Below are positions 49,905 to 58,971 of a DNA stretch of 64,000 bases, in pieces (within the stretch, counting starts at the first letter, position 1; every line of letters starts with the position of its first letter). Below the pieces are notes generated by a model that was not told the origin of the DNA, did not search any database, and saw only the letters and a program-made list of their open reading frames with translations. The translations under genes were made by a program, and so were the position numbers. Source of the stretch: Alphaproteobacteria bacterium UBA6411 (GTDB lineage Bacteria > Pseudomonadota > Alphaproteobacteria > CAAGCB01 > CAG-977); NCBI GenBank assembly GCA_002438565.1, contig DJPN01000010.1, forward strand, positions 41,887-105,886, in the 5' to 3' direction.

Positions 49905-51352
49905 CCAACCGTCCGCTTTTTGCCGATACGCTTGATTTGGCGGAACAACCTGCCGTTCCCAAGCCGCAAACACCCGAACCGCTCAGCGTTTCCGCCCTGT
50001 CCCAAGCTTTGAAAGGCTTGGTCGAAACGAACTTTTCCTTTGTTCGGGTCAAAGGCGAAATTTCGGGACTGAAAAAAGCGTCGTCGGGGCATTTGTACTT
50101 TTCGCTCAAAGACGACGAAGCCGTTTTAAACGGAATTTGCTGGCGCGGCGGGGCGACAAAATTGTCCGTTGCGCCGCAGGACGGACTGGAAGTCGTCTGT
50201 ACGGGAAAAATCACGACCTACCCCGGCCGGTCGAACTATCAAATGATTGTCGACAGCATGGAGGCGGCGGGCGAAGGCGCGCTGTTAAAACTGCTGGAGG
50301 AACGGCGAAAAAAACTGTCCGCCGAAGGATTATTCGCCCCCGAACGCAAAAAGAAAATCCCTTTTCTGCCCGAAGTCATCGGCGTTGTCACATCGCCGTC
50401 GGGCGCGGTGATTCGCGACATCATGCACCGCTTGAACGACCGTTTTCCGCGCAAAGTGCTGCTTTGGCCGGCTTTGATGCAGGGCGAAGGCGCGGCTCAG
50501 CAAGTCGCGGCGGGCATTCAAGGCTTTAATGCGATTCCGAAACAGGGGCTGGACACGCCAAGCGGCCATATCCCCCGTCCCGACGTGCTGATTGTCGCGC
50601 GCGGCGGCGGTTCTTTGGAAGATTTATGGGCATTTAACGAAGAAATCGTTGTCCGCGCGGCGGCGGCATCCGACATTCCGCTGATTTCGGCCGTCGGCCA
50701 TGAAACGGACACCACCTTGATTGACTATGCGGCGGATTTGCGCGCCCCCACTCCTACGGGCGCGGCGGAAAAAGCCGTTCCCGTCCGTTCCGAACTGCAA
50801 ACTCTGTTAAAGGAAGCCGAAGCCCGCTTGATGAAAGCGGCCTGCCGCCTGCTGGACGAACGCCGCACCGTTCTGACGGGGCTGAGCCGCGGTTTGCCTT
50901 CGCCCGACAGGACGATTGCGGAATACGCCCAGCGTTTGGACGACAAGGCGGAACGGCTGAGCAACGCTTTAACCGTTCTGGCGGACAGAAAAAAAGCGGA
51001 CCTTGACCGCCTGCGTTTGACCGCGCCCGACCTGCTGCTGACCAATGCCGAAAAGGCCTTGCTGCAAACCGCTTATCCGTTGGAAAATCTGGTCAAATCC
51101 GTGCTGAACGACAGCGCGGCGCGATTAACGACGAACGGACGGCTGTTGGAAAGCTTTTCATACGAACGCGTGCTTGACAGAGGCTTCGCTTTGGTGTTGG
51201 ATGCGTCGGGAAAGCCTGTCGTTCACGCCGCGGCCGCCCGTCAAAAACCGGAAATGACGTTGAAATTCGCAGACGGAACGGTTGCCGTCACCCCTCATAA
51301 ACCCAAAAAGAAAAAAGAAGATTCCCCGCAACAAGGAACTTTGCTGTTATGA
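49901..51352 (+). CDS. xseA: Exodeoxyribonuclease VII large subunit
   Basis: 483 aa from ATG 49901. The N-terminal OB fold (LSVSALSQALKGLVETNFSFVRVKGEISGLKKASSGHLYFSLKD) is followed by the catalytic domain with FLPEVIGVVTSPSGAVIRDI, VLIVARGGGSLEDLWAFNEE and AVGHETDTTLIDYAADLRAPTPTGAAE. A long coiled coil closes the protein. The small subunit gene xseB is not seen in the window. It overlaps tadA by 4 bases and the M23 gene by 4 bases. Confidence 0.95.
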   Translation: MTNRPLFADTLDLAEQPAVPKPQTPEPLSVSALSQALKGLVETNFSFVRVKGEISGLKKASSGHLYFSLKDDEAVLNGICWRGGATKLSVAPQDGLEVVCTGKITTYPGRSNYQMIVDSMEAAGEGALLKLLEERRKKLSAEGLFAPERKKKIPFLPEVIGVVTSPSGAVIRDIMHRLNDRFPRKVLLWPALMQGEGAAQQVAAGIQGFNAIPKQGLDTPSGHIPRPDVLIVARGGGSLEDLWAFNEEIVVRAAAASDIPLISAVGHETDTTLIDYAADLRAPTPTGAAEKAVPVRSELQTLLKEAEARLMKAACRLLDERRTVLTGLSRGLPSPDRTIAEYAQRLDDKAERLSNALTVLADRKKADLDRLRLTAPDLLLTNAEKALLQTAYPLENLVKSVLNDSAARLTTNGRLLESFSYERVLDRGFALVLDASGKPVVHAAAARQKPEMTLKFADGTVAVTPHKPKKKKEDSPQQGTLLL

Positions 51353-52164
51353 TTCGTTTAATTTTCGTCCTTTGTCTGGCAAGTTTTTCCGCACGCGCGG
51401 AAAGCCCGATTTTATACCTGCACGGCCAGCCGCGGCAGGGGGAAATGCTCTTCGCTTTCGCCACGCCCAAAGCGGACGTATCCGTCAACGGCGTTAAAAT
51501 CACCCCGCGCAAAGACGGCTGGTTTGTTGTCGGCATCGGCCGCAACGACACGGGCGATTTGAAATTTACAATAAAACGGCACGGACGAAGCGTCGAAAAA
51601 ACGTTCAAAATCCAGCCCCGCGCATGGAAAATCCAGCGCATTGACGGCCTGCCCGAAAACAAAGTCAATCCGTCGCCCGAAGAATCGGCGCGCATTGAAA
51701 AGGAATTTGCCGCCACCGCCAAAGCCCGCGACAAAAAAGTCAAAATGCCGTTGTCCTTGTGCTTTCAAATGCCCGCCGAAGGACGGATTTCCAGCGTTTA
51801 CGGTTCGCAAAGAATCCTTAACGGCGAAGAAAAAACACCGCACAACGCTTTGGATATCGCCGCCGCGACGGGAACGCCCGTTTTCGCCCCCGCCGATGCG
51901 AAAGTGACATTGGCTTACGATGAAATGTTTCTGACGGGAAAAACCGTTCTGCTGGCGCACGGGCAGGATGTGACCACCAGCTACAGCCATTTGAGCAAAT
52001 TGGATGTCAAAACAGGCGACAAAGTCGAAAAAGGACAAAAAATCGGCGAAATCGGCAGCACAGGGCGCGCGACGGGGCCTCATTTGCATTGGGTCGCAAT
52101 GTGGCGCGACAAACGTGTCGATCCCGCCGTTTTTATCGAAAATTCAAAAGCTTTCTGCGAATAA
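51349..52164 (+). CDS. M23 (LytM) family metallopeptidase
   Basis: 271 aa with a signal peptide ending ARA near residue 17. A beta-rich N-terminal domain precedes the M23 domain: PHNALDIAAATGTPVFAP with the His and Asp zinc ligands, ending GRATGPHLHWVAMW with the HLH motif. It is predicted to cut peptidoglycan cross-links in the periplasm. Its start overlaps xseA; the secreted hypothetical gene follows after 12 bases. It is divided from EnvC-type proteins by lacking a long coiled coil. Confidence 0.92.
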   Translation: MIRLIFVLCLASFSARAESPILYLHGQPRQGEMLFAFATPKADVSVNGVKITPRKDGWFVVGIGRNDTGDLKFTIKRHGRSVEKTFKIQPRAWKIQRIDGLPENKVNPSPEESARIEKEFAATAKARDKKVKMPLSLCFQMPAEGRISSVYGSQRILNGEEKTPHNALDIAAATGTPVFAPADAKVTLAYDEMFLTGKTVLLAHGQDVTTSYSHLSKLDVKTGDKVEKGQKIGEIGSTGRATGPHLHWVAMWRDKRVDPAVFIENSKAFCE

Positions 52165-52176
52165 GGAGTATCCGGA

Positions 52177-52983
52177 ATGAACAAATTTCTGCTTTTAATT
52201 CTGTTATCCGCGGCCTTTCCCGCCCGCGCGCAACTGTTTTACGATATCGATTCAAGCTTTGATTCGGCCTCCTCGTCCGACCAGCCGGCCGCATCCGAGC
52301 TGTCTTCCGCTTCGTTTACGGAAGAATCCGCGCAAAAACAGGACGCGGAATTGCCTTTTGAAAAAATTGTCGCCAAAGAAATTCAAGAACGCATCCGCCC
52401 AGACGCTTCCTATATCGTCGGCGAACCCGACGAAGTGCTGTGTTTCGGCATTGCCCGCAAAAGTCCCAAAAAACGCAGTGCGACCATCAACGGATACGCC
52501 CATTTGGGCAACTGCGGTTCGCTGAACGACACGGGATTGAAAGAAGTTCAAAAACAGCTGCTGAGCGCGCAAAGTTATCAAATGAGCGTTACGAAAATCT
52601 CGTCCTGCATTGTAACGCCGCGTTTGGCGCTGCGGTTCAGAAAGGGGTACGATTTCGTGGATTTGATTTTGTCGGGCGGAAACTGCCCCGGCGTTACATT
52701 CATATACGGCGGCGATGCGCGCGAATTTTACGCAAAACCCATCCAAGACTGGCTGAACAACTTTATATCCGCCGTTTCAAACGACCTTGAACCGCTGGAC
52801 AACGACAAATCCAAAGATCAGGAAAACCTGTTCAAAGCCCGCACGGTTACAGAGGAAGCCGCTCCCGAACCGCAACAGCCCGCCGCCCCCAAAGTATGGG
52901 GACGCCGTTTCGCCCCGCAACCGGAAGCTGCCCCCGACCACGCCGAAACGGACGCGAATGTTCCGCCTCCTCCATCAAAATAA
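52177..52983 (+). CDS. Secreted protein of unknown function with proline-rich tail
   Basis: 268 aa with a signal peptide ending ARA near residue 18. A Ser/Ala-rich stretch (residues 22-50) precedes a globular part with four Cys (VLCFGIARKSPKKRSATINGYAHLGNCGSLND, then SSCIVTPRLALRFRKG and GGNCPGVTFIYGG), probably two disulfides. The last 60 residues are Pro/Glu/Ala-rich. No family recognised. It follows the M23 peptidase gene by 12 bases, so a cell-envelope role is likely. Confidence 0.6.
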   Translation: MNKFLLLILLSAAFPARAQLFYDIDSSFDSASSSDQPAASELSSASFTEESAQKQDAELPFEKIVAKEIQERIRPDASYIVGEPDEVLCFGIARKSPKKRSATINGYAHLGNCGSLNDTGLKEVQKQLLSAQSYQMSVTKISSCIVTPRLALRFRKGYDFVDLILSGGNCPGVTFIYGGDAREFYAKPIQDWLNNFISAVSNDLEPLDNDKSKDQENLFKARTVTEEAAPEPQQPAAPKVWGRRFAPQPEAAPDHAETDANVPPPPSK

Positions 52984-52987
52984 AACC

Positions 52988-53018
52988 AAAAAAGGGGATG
53001 AAAAACATCCCCTTTTTT
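52988..53018. terminator. Bidirectional terminator
   Basis: 13-bp stem AAAAAAGGGGATG/CATCCCCTTTTTT with an AAAAA loop, between the secreted protein gene and the convergent flavodiiron gene. Confidence 0.92.
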
Positions 53019-53031
53019 CATCGCTTCGGCC

Positions 53032-54201
53032 TCAGCCGACGACTTTTTCCGCCGCCGCATGCAAAGCTGTCAGATTTTCCTTTGTCGGGCGCCAGTTAAT
53101 CATAAACGCCGGTTCGGGCATTTCCCAATTCAACGCTTTGACCGTTTCTTCGATTTGACCCAAAGCGTCCTTTTTCCAACCGTAAGAACCGAACACAAAC
53201 GCCGTTTTGTTCTTGGGCGCCAATCCTTTGATGTACGTCATAAACGCCCCCATCGGCGGCATAATGCCGTTGTTCAAAACAGGCGATCCGAAGCCGATGT
53301 ATTTGGCTTCGACCATAGCGTTCACGGCATCGGAAATATTCGTCGTTTTCAAACAGCACAATGTTACGCGCAGTCCTTTTTCCTCCCAAGCGTCGGCAAT
53401 TTCCTGCGCCATTTTTTCCGTAGATCCCCACATGGAATCGAACACGATAACGGCTTTGCCGGCATCCGCTTCATAAGCCGACCATTTTTTATACTTGGCG
53501 ACGATTTCGGGAATGTGCTTGACCCAGCAAACGCCGTGGCTGGGACAAATCATGTCAATCTGCAGCCCCGCCGCCGCTTCCAGCGCCTTTTGCACTTGGG
53601 CGCCGTACGGCCACACAATGTTGCCGTAGTATTTTTTGGCTTGGTCGATGATGATGTCCAAATCATCCGAATCCGTCAGCGTGTCCGACGCGTAATGCTG
53701 GCCGAAAGCGTCGTTCGGAAACAGGATTTTTTCATCCGCCATGTAAGTCATCATCGAATCGGGCCAATGAACCATAGGCATTGTTACAAACGACAGCGTA
53801 TGTTTGCCAATCGGCAGAGTATCGCCCGTTTTCACGTTTTTGATGTTCCACCCCGTTGTGTCATAGTGCGCTTTCAATCCGCGTTCGCCCGCCGCGGGAC
53901 AATACAGCGTCGCGTTTTTGGCGATTTGCATAACATCGGGCAGCGTCCCCGAATGGTCCATTTCAACATGGTTGCAGATTACGACGTCGATTTTTTCAAT
54001 ATCGACCACGGACGCGATTCGCGACAGGAAAATGTCGCGGAACGGCGCTTTCACCCCGTCAATCAGCGTGATTTTTTCATCCATAATCAAATAAGCGTTG
54101 TATGTCGACCCTTTATCCGTCGAATACCCGTGAAATTCGCGCAACTCCCAATCTTTGACGCCGACCCAATAAATGCCTTCTTTGATTTTGACTGCCTGCA
54201 T
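53032..54201 (-). CDS. Flavodiiron protein (FprA-type A-type flavoprotein)
   Basis: 389 aa. The N-terminal beta-lactamase-like diiron domain has NHVEMDHSGTLP (the HxExDH ligands), MVHWPDSMMTY, NDAFGQHYAS and SHGVCW supplying further ligands. The C-terminal flavodoxin domain begins VIVFDSMWGSTEKMAQ, the FMN phosphate loop. Flavodiiron proteins reduce O2 to water and/or NO to N2O and are typical of anaerobes. The electron donor (rubredoxin or similar) is not in the window. Its presence suggests an anaerobic or microaerophilic host. Confidence 0.95.
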   Translation of the reverse strand: MQAVKIKEGIYWVGVKDWELREFHGYSTDKGSTYNAYLIMDEKITLIDGVKAPFRDIFLSRIASVVDIEKIDVVICNHVEMDHSGTLPDVMQIAKNATLYCPAAGERGLKAHYDTTGWNIKNVKTGDTLPIGKHTLSFVTMPMVHWPDSMMTYMADEKILFPNDAFGQHYASDTLTDSDDLDIIIDQAKKYYGNIVWPYGAQVQKALEAAAGLQIDMICPSHGVCWVKHIPEIVAKYKKWSAYEADAGKAVIVFDSMWGSTEKMAQEIADAWEEKGLRVTLCCLKTTNISDAVNAMVEAKYIGFGSPVLNNGIMPPMGAFMTYIKGLAPKNKTAFVFGSYGWKKDALGQIEETVKALNWEMPEPAFMINWRPTKENLTALHAAAEKVVG

Positions 54202-54288
54202 AGCGGTTTACCCTCCATAAATTTAAAATCATTCAAAAGTTTATAACACACTTTTATTCTTTTGAACAGATATAAAATCGTTTTCATC

Positions 54289-56475
54289 CTATTGTTCGTC
54301 GCCGACTTTCTTTTGCATATATTCGGGTTCGACGGACATGTCTTCGGGCGGGGGCAGCTTGTCTTCCTCGTTGCGCTGGTTGTAAACGGCGGGCGGCAAA
54401 GGCGGAGGCGGAGCAAGCTTTGTCAGCTTGACCATTTCCCTGTCTTTGAAATACAGCGGCGTTTTCAGCTTTATCGGGTGGTTATGGTGCTTTTGAATCA
54501 AGGCATACTGCCGCCCGAACGGCATGTTCATAATCGTCGTCGTTGCCAAAACGGGCATCGCCGTTTCGTTGTACATCACAAAATACGGCGTCATCGGTGT
54601 TGTGCCGGAACCCAGCCCCTCGTCGCGGGCGGTCGCATGGGTTACGACCGTTTTTGTTTCAATCAATCCGCCCATGCGTCCGGCGGTTTCACGGCTGTTG
54701 CAGCGCATAAAGATTTTGCATCCCGTATTGCCGATAATCGTTTCCAATTCTCCGCCGTACGCGCCGGACAGCTGCGACAAATCCTGACACGTCAGCAAAA
54801 ACGCAAACTGTTTGCTCATCCCCGTGCCGATGGCGTCCGCGACGTGGAAAGTCGACATGGACTGGTATTCGTCCAAAATGTACAACAACGGGTAAGGCCC
54901 GCACGGTCCTTCGGACGGGCCGAAAATCGTCAAAGTCCCCGAATACATGTTGATAAACATCGTCGCGACTTTGTTGGTCATGCCGTCAATCGGACAGGAC
55001 AGATAGAATGTAACAGGCTCCCATTTCCCTGTAACGGGGTTTTTGATGCCGCGCTGCTGAATACTGCCGAAATCGCTGGAAGCCATACGCATGCGGATGG
55101 CGGCGTTTTTGAACGGAGCCAGTCCCGACAACGCCATGGACAGCACGGACGACCGCTGAGATTTCGGCAATGCCAGAATTTGGCTGATTTCGACAATGGC
55201 GCGGCGGTTGTAGCCGAAGTATTCCGCTTCTTCGACAATATCGTTCAAAACAGTCGCCCAAATATCGGTTTTGAACGCTATCGGGTCGCCCGCATCGCGG
55301 CGCGCGCGCAATTCCGCCGAAATGTCCAGCTGGCGTTTGGTAATCATATCCATCATCAGCGGAAAGCTCGCCTGCCGGCCTATCCAAGCTTCGGGAATCG
55401 GGTCCCATTTGCCGATCGGCAAATAGTTTTTAAACGTCATCGTCCGTTTGCGGACATGGTTCAACGCCTGCTTGACGGCAATGCTTTTATCCATGGCGTC
55501 GTAATACGTTTCCAAAACGTCGTAGTCTTCTTCGTCCATGGCGTCTTCGTACAGCCGCTGCAGGAAATAGTCGTTTGCGCGCGCCTGTTCGCATTTGTCG
55601 CAAATATAGTTGATAAAGCCTTCCAAAGCGGCGCGCCCCGCCTTGACCCAGTACGGGTCCGTCCCCGTCGGTCCGTCCCCCAGCAGAAAATAAGCCAAAC
55701 CGCCGATATACCCCTGCCGTCCGGGGGAAGGAGGCGGCAAATCCCTGTCGCTTAGCGGATTCCATGTCGGCCAAAAAACACCTTGGTCGGGCTTGTCAAT
55801 GCCGAAAAAATTAACGTTGAAAACCGGCCCCAATTCCGCGCGATGCCCGCCCGTCAGTTGAAACAGCTCGCCTTTCATGTCGTTGATGAACATGCACTTG
55901 TCATCGTTTTCCAAAATGCTGGGAACAACGACCCCCGCCGTTTTTCCCGTTTCCGGCGCGCCGACGACCAGCACGGACATGTAATTGTTCAACCGCAGCA
56001 GCCGCCGTTCGTTCCACAGCCCCAAAACAAATGTAAAGCCGTTCCACAATCCCATTTTTTTGACGTCGTTTTCATCCGCCAAACGCCCCGACCCCATACC
56101 TTGGCTGGCAAAATAATACGGATTTGTGCGAACCGTGATGATAATTCCCGCTATAAACGTGAAAAACGGCAAAGCGGGCAACCAGACCGACCAGCTTTGA
56201 AAGGGAGCTTTCGCAAACGTAATCATCCAGCCGCAATACGATTTAACCAAATAAAACGGGTGTGATTTCAAATAAGCGTAAAAAGCTTTGACCTTTGCCC
56301 ATGCGGCATCCGAAAAGCCGTACGACGCCAGATATCCCAGCGGATATGCGAACAAAGACAGCAGCAGCGACACGGCAAAGGAAATCAAGACGCCTTTCCA
56401 TACATAATCGACGGCTTGGTAATGTTCGGCGTAGGATCCGTCTTTTCGGGTCGGGAAATTGGCGTATTTATCCAT
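54289..56475 (-). CDS. VirD4/TraG-type type IV coupling protein ATPase
   Basis: 728 aa. Three hydrophobic segments lie in the first 115 residues (about 26-50, 80-95, 99-115). GSGRLADENDVKKMGL near residue 128 fits the VirD4 N-terminal linker. Walker A is GAPETGKT (172-179) and Walker B LLYILDEYQSM (about 530). The C-terminal 40 residues are Pro-rich (PPPPLPPA). Coupling proteins dock substrates to type IV secretion or conjugation channels. No VirB4, VirB6-10 or relaxase genes are present here. It ends an operon after the pentapeptide-repeat and secreted genes. Confidence 0.9.
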   Translation of the reverse strand: MDKYANFPTRKDGSYAEHYQAVDYVWKGVLISFAVSLLLSLFAYPLGYLASYGFSDAAWAKVKAFYAYLKSHPFYLVKSYCGWMITFAKAPFQSWSVWLPALPFFTFIAGIIITVRTNPYYFASQGMGSGRLADENDVKKMGLWNGFTFVLGLWNERRLLRLNNYMSVLVVGAPETGKTAGVVVPSILENDDKCMFINDMKGELFQLTGGHRAELGPVFNVNFFGIDKPDQGVFWPTWNPLSDRDLPPPSPGRQGYIGGLAYFLLGDGPTGTDPYWVKAGRAALEGFINYICDKCEQARANDYFLQRLYEDAMDEEDYDVLETYYDAMDKSIAVKQALNHVRKRTMTFKNYLPIGKWDPIPEAWIGRQASFPLMMDMITKRQLDISAELRARRDAGDPIAFKTDIWATVLNDIVEEAEYFGYNRRAIVEISQILALPKSQRSSVLSMALSGLAPFKNAAIRMRMASSDFGSIQQRGIKNPVTGKWEPVTFYLSCPIDGMTNKVATMFINMYSGTLTIFGPSEGPCGPYPLLYILDEYQSMSTFHVADAIGTGMSKQFAFLLTCQDLSQLSGAYGGELETIIGNTGCKIFMRCNSRETAGRMGGLIETKTVVTHATARDEGLGSGTTPMTPYFVMYNETAMPVLATTTIMNMPFGRQYALIQKHHNHPIKLKTPLYFKDREMVKLTKLAPPPPLPPAVYNQRNEEDKLPPPEDMSVEPEYMQKKVGDEQ

Positions 56476-56479
56476 CGGC

Positions 56480-57832
56480 TCAGCTCCGTTGTTTTTGGCG
56501 CTGGCGTTTGACGCGCACGCGGCGGACGGGAATCAGTTTGCCGACAACCGTTTTAACCTGTTCGACAACGGCTTCGGACATTTCACGCACAGCGGATTTT
56601 TGCGCTTTTTTGGGCTTTTCATCCTCGTCAACGGGATACAGAATCGGAAAATCGTATTTACTGGGCGGCAGTTCTTCCTTGCGGCGGGGACGGCGGGTTA
56701 CCAGCGATTGCGCCCCGCTTTTCAATTTGGGACGTTTTTCCAACACAACGTCCTGCAAACGCGCTTTCATTTCTTCGGTGGACGCTTGATTTAAACGGCG
56801 CGACCGCAGCAACTCCAATTCTTTGGAAAGGGTTGAAGAGTTTTCCTGCGCGTCGGGTTCTGCAAAATCCGCCTGCTCTTGTTTCACCGGTAAAGGTTGT
56901 TCGGTAAAACGCGGCTGCTCAACGGGACGGCTCTGTTCCACCGCAGGAAGCTGTTCGTCCTTGGCGCGCTGTTCTTCCGTTATGCGCGCCATTTCCGCCA
57001 CCGCCTGCTCTTCCGTCCGCTGTCCCGCCAGCCGTTTCTGGCGCAAAATCTCCAAATCCGTCAAAGACGCTTTTATCTGGTTCGCCGTTGTCAAATCCAG
57101 CCCCGCCGTGTTGCCCTTTTGAATTTCGACCTTGCGGTTCGCCCCTTGTTTGAAAGCATAAGTGCCGTCCAAATACATCGGGTCGATTTTAACCCCTGTC
57201 AAGTTCACACCGACCAGATTAACCCCCGACAAATCAACCCCCGTCAAATCGACGCCGCGCAAATCCAAACGGCGCAAATCCAAATAACGCAGATTGACTT
57301 TGCGCAAATCCAACAGCCCCTCTTCGGCTTCGCGCTGAAGCTGCTGCATTTTTTCCAGTTCGTTCAAAGCCTGTTTGGACAGCTTCGCCCCTGCTATGAC
57401 GGCGTTTTTCAAATACGCGCCGTCCAGCTTTGCGCCCTCAAGGTTAGCCCCTTCCAGATTGGCTTCTTCCAAATTGACGCCGCGCAAATCCGCGCCCGAC
57501 AAATCGGCGTTGCGCAAATCCGCGCCCGCCAGATTGGCGTTTTTCAAATCGGCGTTTTTAAAATTGACCCCCGTCAGCTTTGCGCCCGAAAAATCGACGT
57601 CCGTAAAATCCGCGCCGTCGAACTTCGCGCTTTCGCCCGTTTCCAAAGCCCGCACAACCAGTTGAGCGTCGGGATCATTTTTCCAGCCGCAAAACTGCCG
57701 TTTATGTTCCGTCAGAGAATCGGAAATCCTCACCCCCGCCACATACGACGTCGTATCGGACGAATCCACCGTTTTCGGGGCAGGCCTGTTCGTCAGTGCG
57801 CTGTACGTCGATTGCGAAGGGTTTGCAGCCAT
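56480..57832 (-). CDS. Pentapeptide-repeat protein with basic C-terminal tail
   Basis: 450 aa. Residues about 68-150 and 178-218 are tandem A(D/N)LxX pentapeptides (FDGADFTDVDFSGAKLTGVNF, ADLRNADLSGADLRG, VDLTGVDLSGVNLVGVNL), which fold as a right-handed quadrilateral beta helix. Between and after lie helical, Gln/Glu-rich segments, and the last 50 residues are strongly basic (VRRVRVKRQRQKQRS). No enzyme motif. It lies 4 bases before the coupling ATPase gene and directly after the secreted protein, so it is probably an accessory or substrate-binding factor of the same machine. Confidence 0.85.
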   Translation of the reverse strand: MAANPSQSTYSALTNRPAPKTVDSSDTTSYVAGVRISDSLTEHKRQFCGWKNDPDAQLVVRALETGESAKFDGADFTDVDFSGAKLTGVNFKNADLKNANLAGADLRNADLSGADLRGVNLEEANLEGANLEGAKLDGAYLKNAVIAGAKLSKQALNELEKMQQLQREAEEGLLDLRKVNLRYLDLRRLDLRGVDLTGVDLSGVNLVGVNLTGVKIDPMYLDGTYAFKQGANRKVEIQKGNTAGLDLTTANQIKASLTDLEILRQKRLAGQRTEEQAVAEMARITEEQRAKDEQLPAVEQSRPVEQPRFTEQPLPVKQEQADFAEPDAQENSSTLSKELELLRSRRLNQASTEEMKARLQDVVLEKRPKLKSGAQSLVTRRPRRKEELPPSKYDFPILYPVDEDEKPKKAQKSAVREMSEAVVEQVKTVVGKLIPVRRVRVKRQRQKQRS

Positions 57833-58852
57833 TTATTTTTTCATTTCCTTGGCAAGTTTTTCTTTTTTAGCTTTCAATTCTTCCGCATTCTTGCGAATTT
57901 GGCCCATTGTCGGCTTTTGGTCTTTTTTGTCTTTAGCCCCTTCCAAGCGCGCCCCCTCCACCAGTTCGGAATTCAGAACGCGCGCCGAATAAGACAGCAT
58001 TTCGGCGTAAACCGCCTGTTCCGACGTGTAAAGCCGCGTGTTAATCAACGCTGAAGAAAACGCCAATCCGTTCAAAGACTGTTCTTTGATGGCTTCAAAA
58101 AATTCGGCGCCGATGCGCACGTTGGCAAACGTCGCCGAACGCGCGGCAAAGATTTTCGAGCGCACGATATTGTTCAAAACCGTTTCGTTGATGATTTTTT
58201 CGGAATGGAGATCCGACACCGTCAATTCGGACAGTTCGCCTTGTTTTTCTTTCAGCAAAGCCAGCCCTTTTCCCGCCATGGTCACTTGACCGATTGTAAC
58301 TTTTCCGACTTTGACGGCGTTATCGTTCCATACGGGGATTTCAACGCCGGACAAATAAATCTTGCCCGTTTCGTTTTGAGGCGTTCCGTAAATTTCACCG
58401 ATATTGAATCCGGAAAAATCGGCTTCGTCCACCGTCAAATAGTAGGGGATTTTTTTTGCTTCCGGTGTTTTCGGACGCGGCTTGAACTGCAGTTTTGTAA
58501 AGCGCAGCACATCCCCGTTCGGATCGTAATCCATTTTATCAAAACGTACATCGTATTTTCCGGCCGGCAGATAAGCCTTGAAGTTGTCGCCCGCTTTCGA
58601 TTTCGCCTGTTCCGCCGCCTGCGCCGGAGTCGGTCCCGTATAGCTGCGGCGTTTGAACGTTGTTTTGTAATACTTGCGTTCCGTGCTGTTTTCACGTTTT
58701 ATGTCCGCGCCCGTTTTGGCGTATTTCTTTTTAAAATATGGATTGCTTTCATTGGGATCGTCCCATATCGACGAATACTCCGCATCATCCTGCGCGGCGG
58801 CGGCTTCATTCACCGAAAACAACAGCAACAACGTCAAAAACACACTTTTCAT
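57833..58852 (-). CDS. Secreted protein of unknown function in coupling-ATPase operon
   Basis: 339 aa with a signal peptide (MKSVFLTLLLLFSVNEAAA, cut near residue 20). The first 70 mature residues are charged (YFKKKYAKTGADIKREN). The middle (residues about 95-200) looks like regularly spaced short beta strands (YLTVDEADFSGFNIGEIYGT, GKIYLSGVEIPVWNDN, VGKVTIGQVTMAGKGL), possibly a solenoid related in shape to the pentapeptide protein encoded next. The tail is a Lys-rich helix. First gene of the operon. No family recognised. Confidence 0.6.
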   Translation of the reverse strand: MKSVFLTLLLLFSVNEAAAAQDDAEYSSIWDDPNESNPYFKKKYAKTGADIKRENSTERKYYKTTFKRRSYTGPTPAQAAEQAKSKAGDNFKAYLPAGKYDVRFDKMDYDPNGDVLRFTKLQFKPRPKTPEAKKIPYYLTVDEADFSGFNIGEIYGTPQNETGKIYLSGVEIPVWNDNAVKVGKVTIGQVTMAGKGLALLKEKQGELSELTVSDLHSEKIINETVLNNIVRSKIFAARSATFANVRIGAEFFEAIKEQSLNGLAFSSALINTRLYTSEQAVYAEMLSYSARVLNSELVEGARLEGAKDKKDQKPTMGQIRKNAEELKAKKEKLAKEMKK

Positions 58853-58919
58853 ACGCGTTCATCCCGACAAGAGGTTTTAGTTCTTATTTATACCAGAAAA
58901 GACAGGGGTATGACCACAA

Positions 58920-58952
58920 AATAATAAACCGCCAGTGAAAACCCGACGGTTT
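58920..58952 (-). terminator. Terminator after pepN
   Basis: On the minus strand AAACCGTC and GGCGGTTT pair (one G-T wobble) around a GGGTTTTCACT loop, followed by ATTATTTT. Confidence 0.65.
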
Positions 58953-58971
58953 ATCGTTAAAACAATTCTTG

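Noticed and set aside
54262..55755. 497-codon open frame antisense to the coupling ATPase
   Set aside because: No motifs; the opposite strand carries Walker A and B in the right order.
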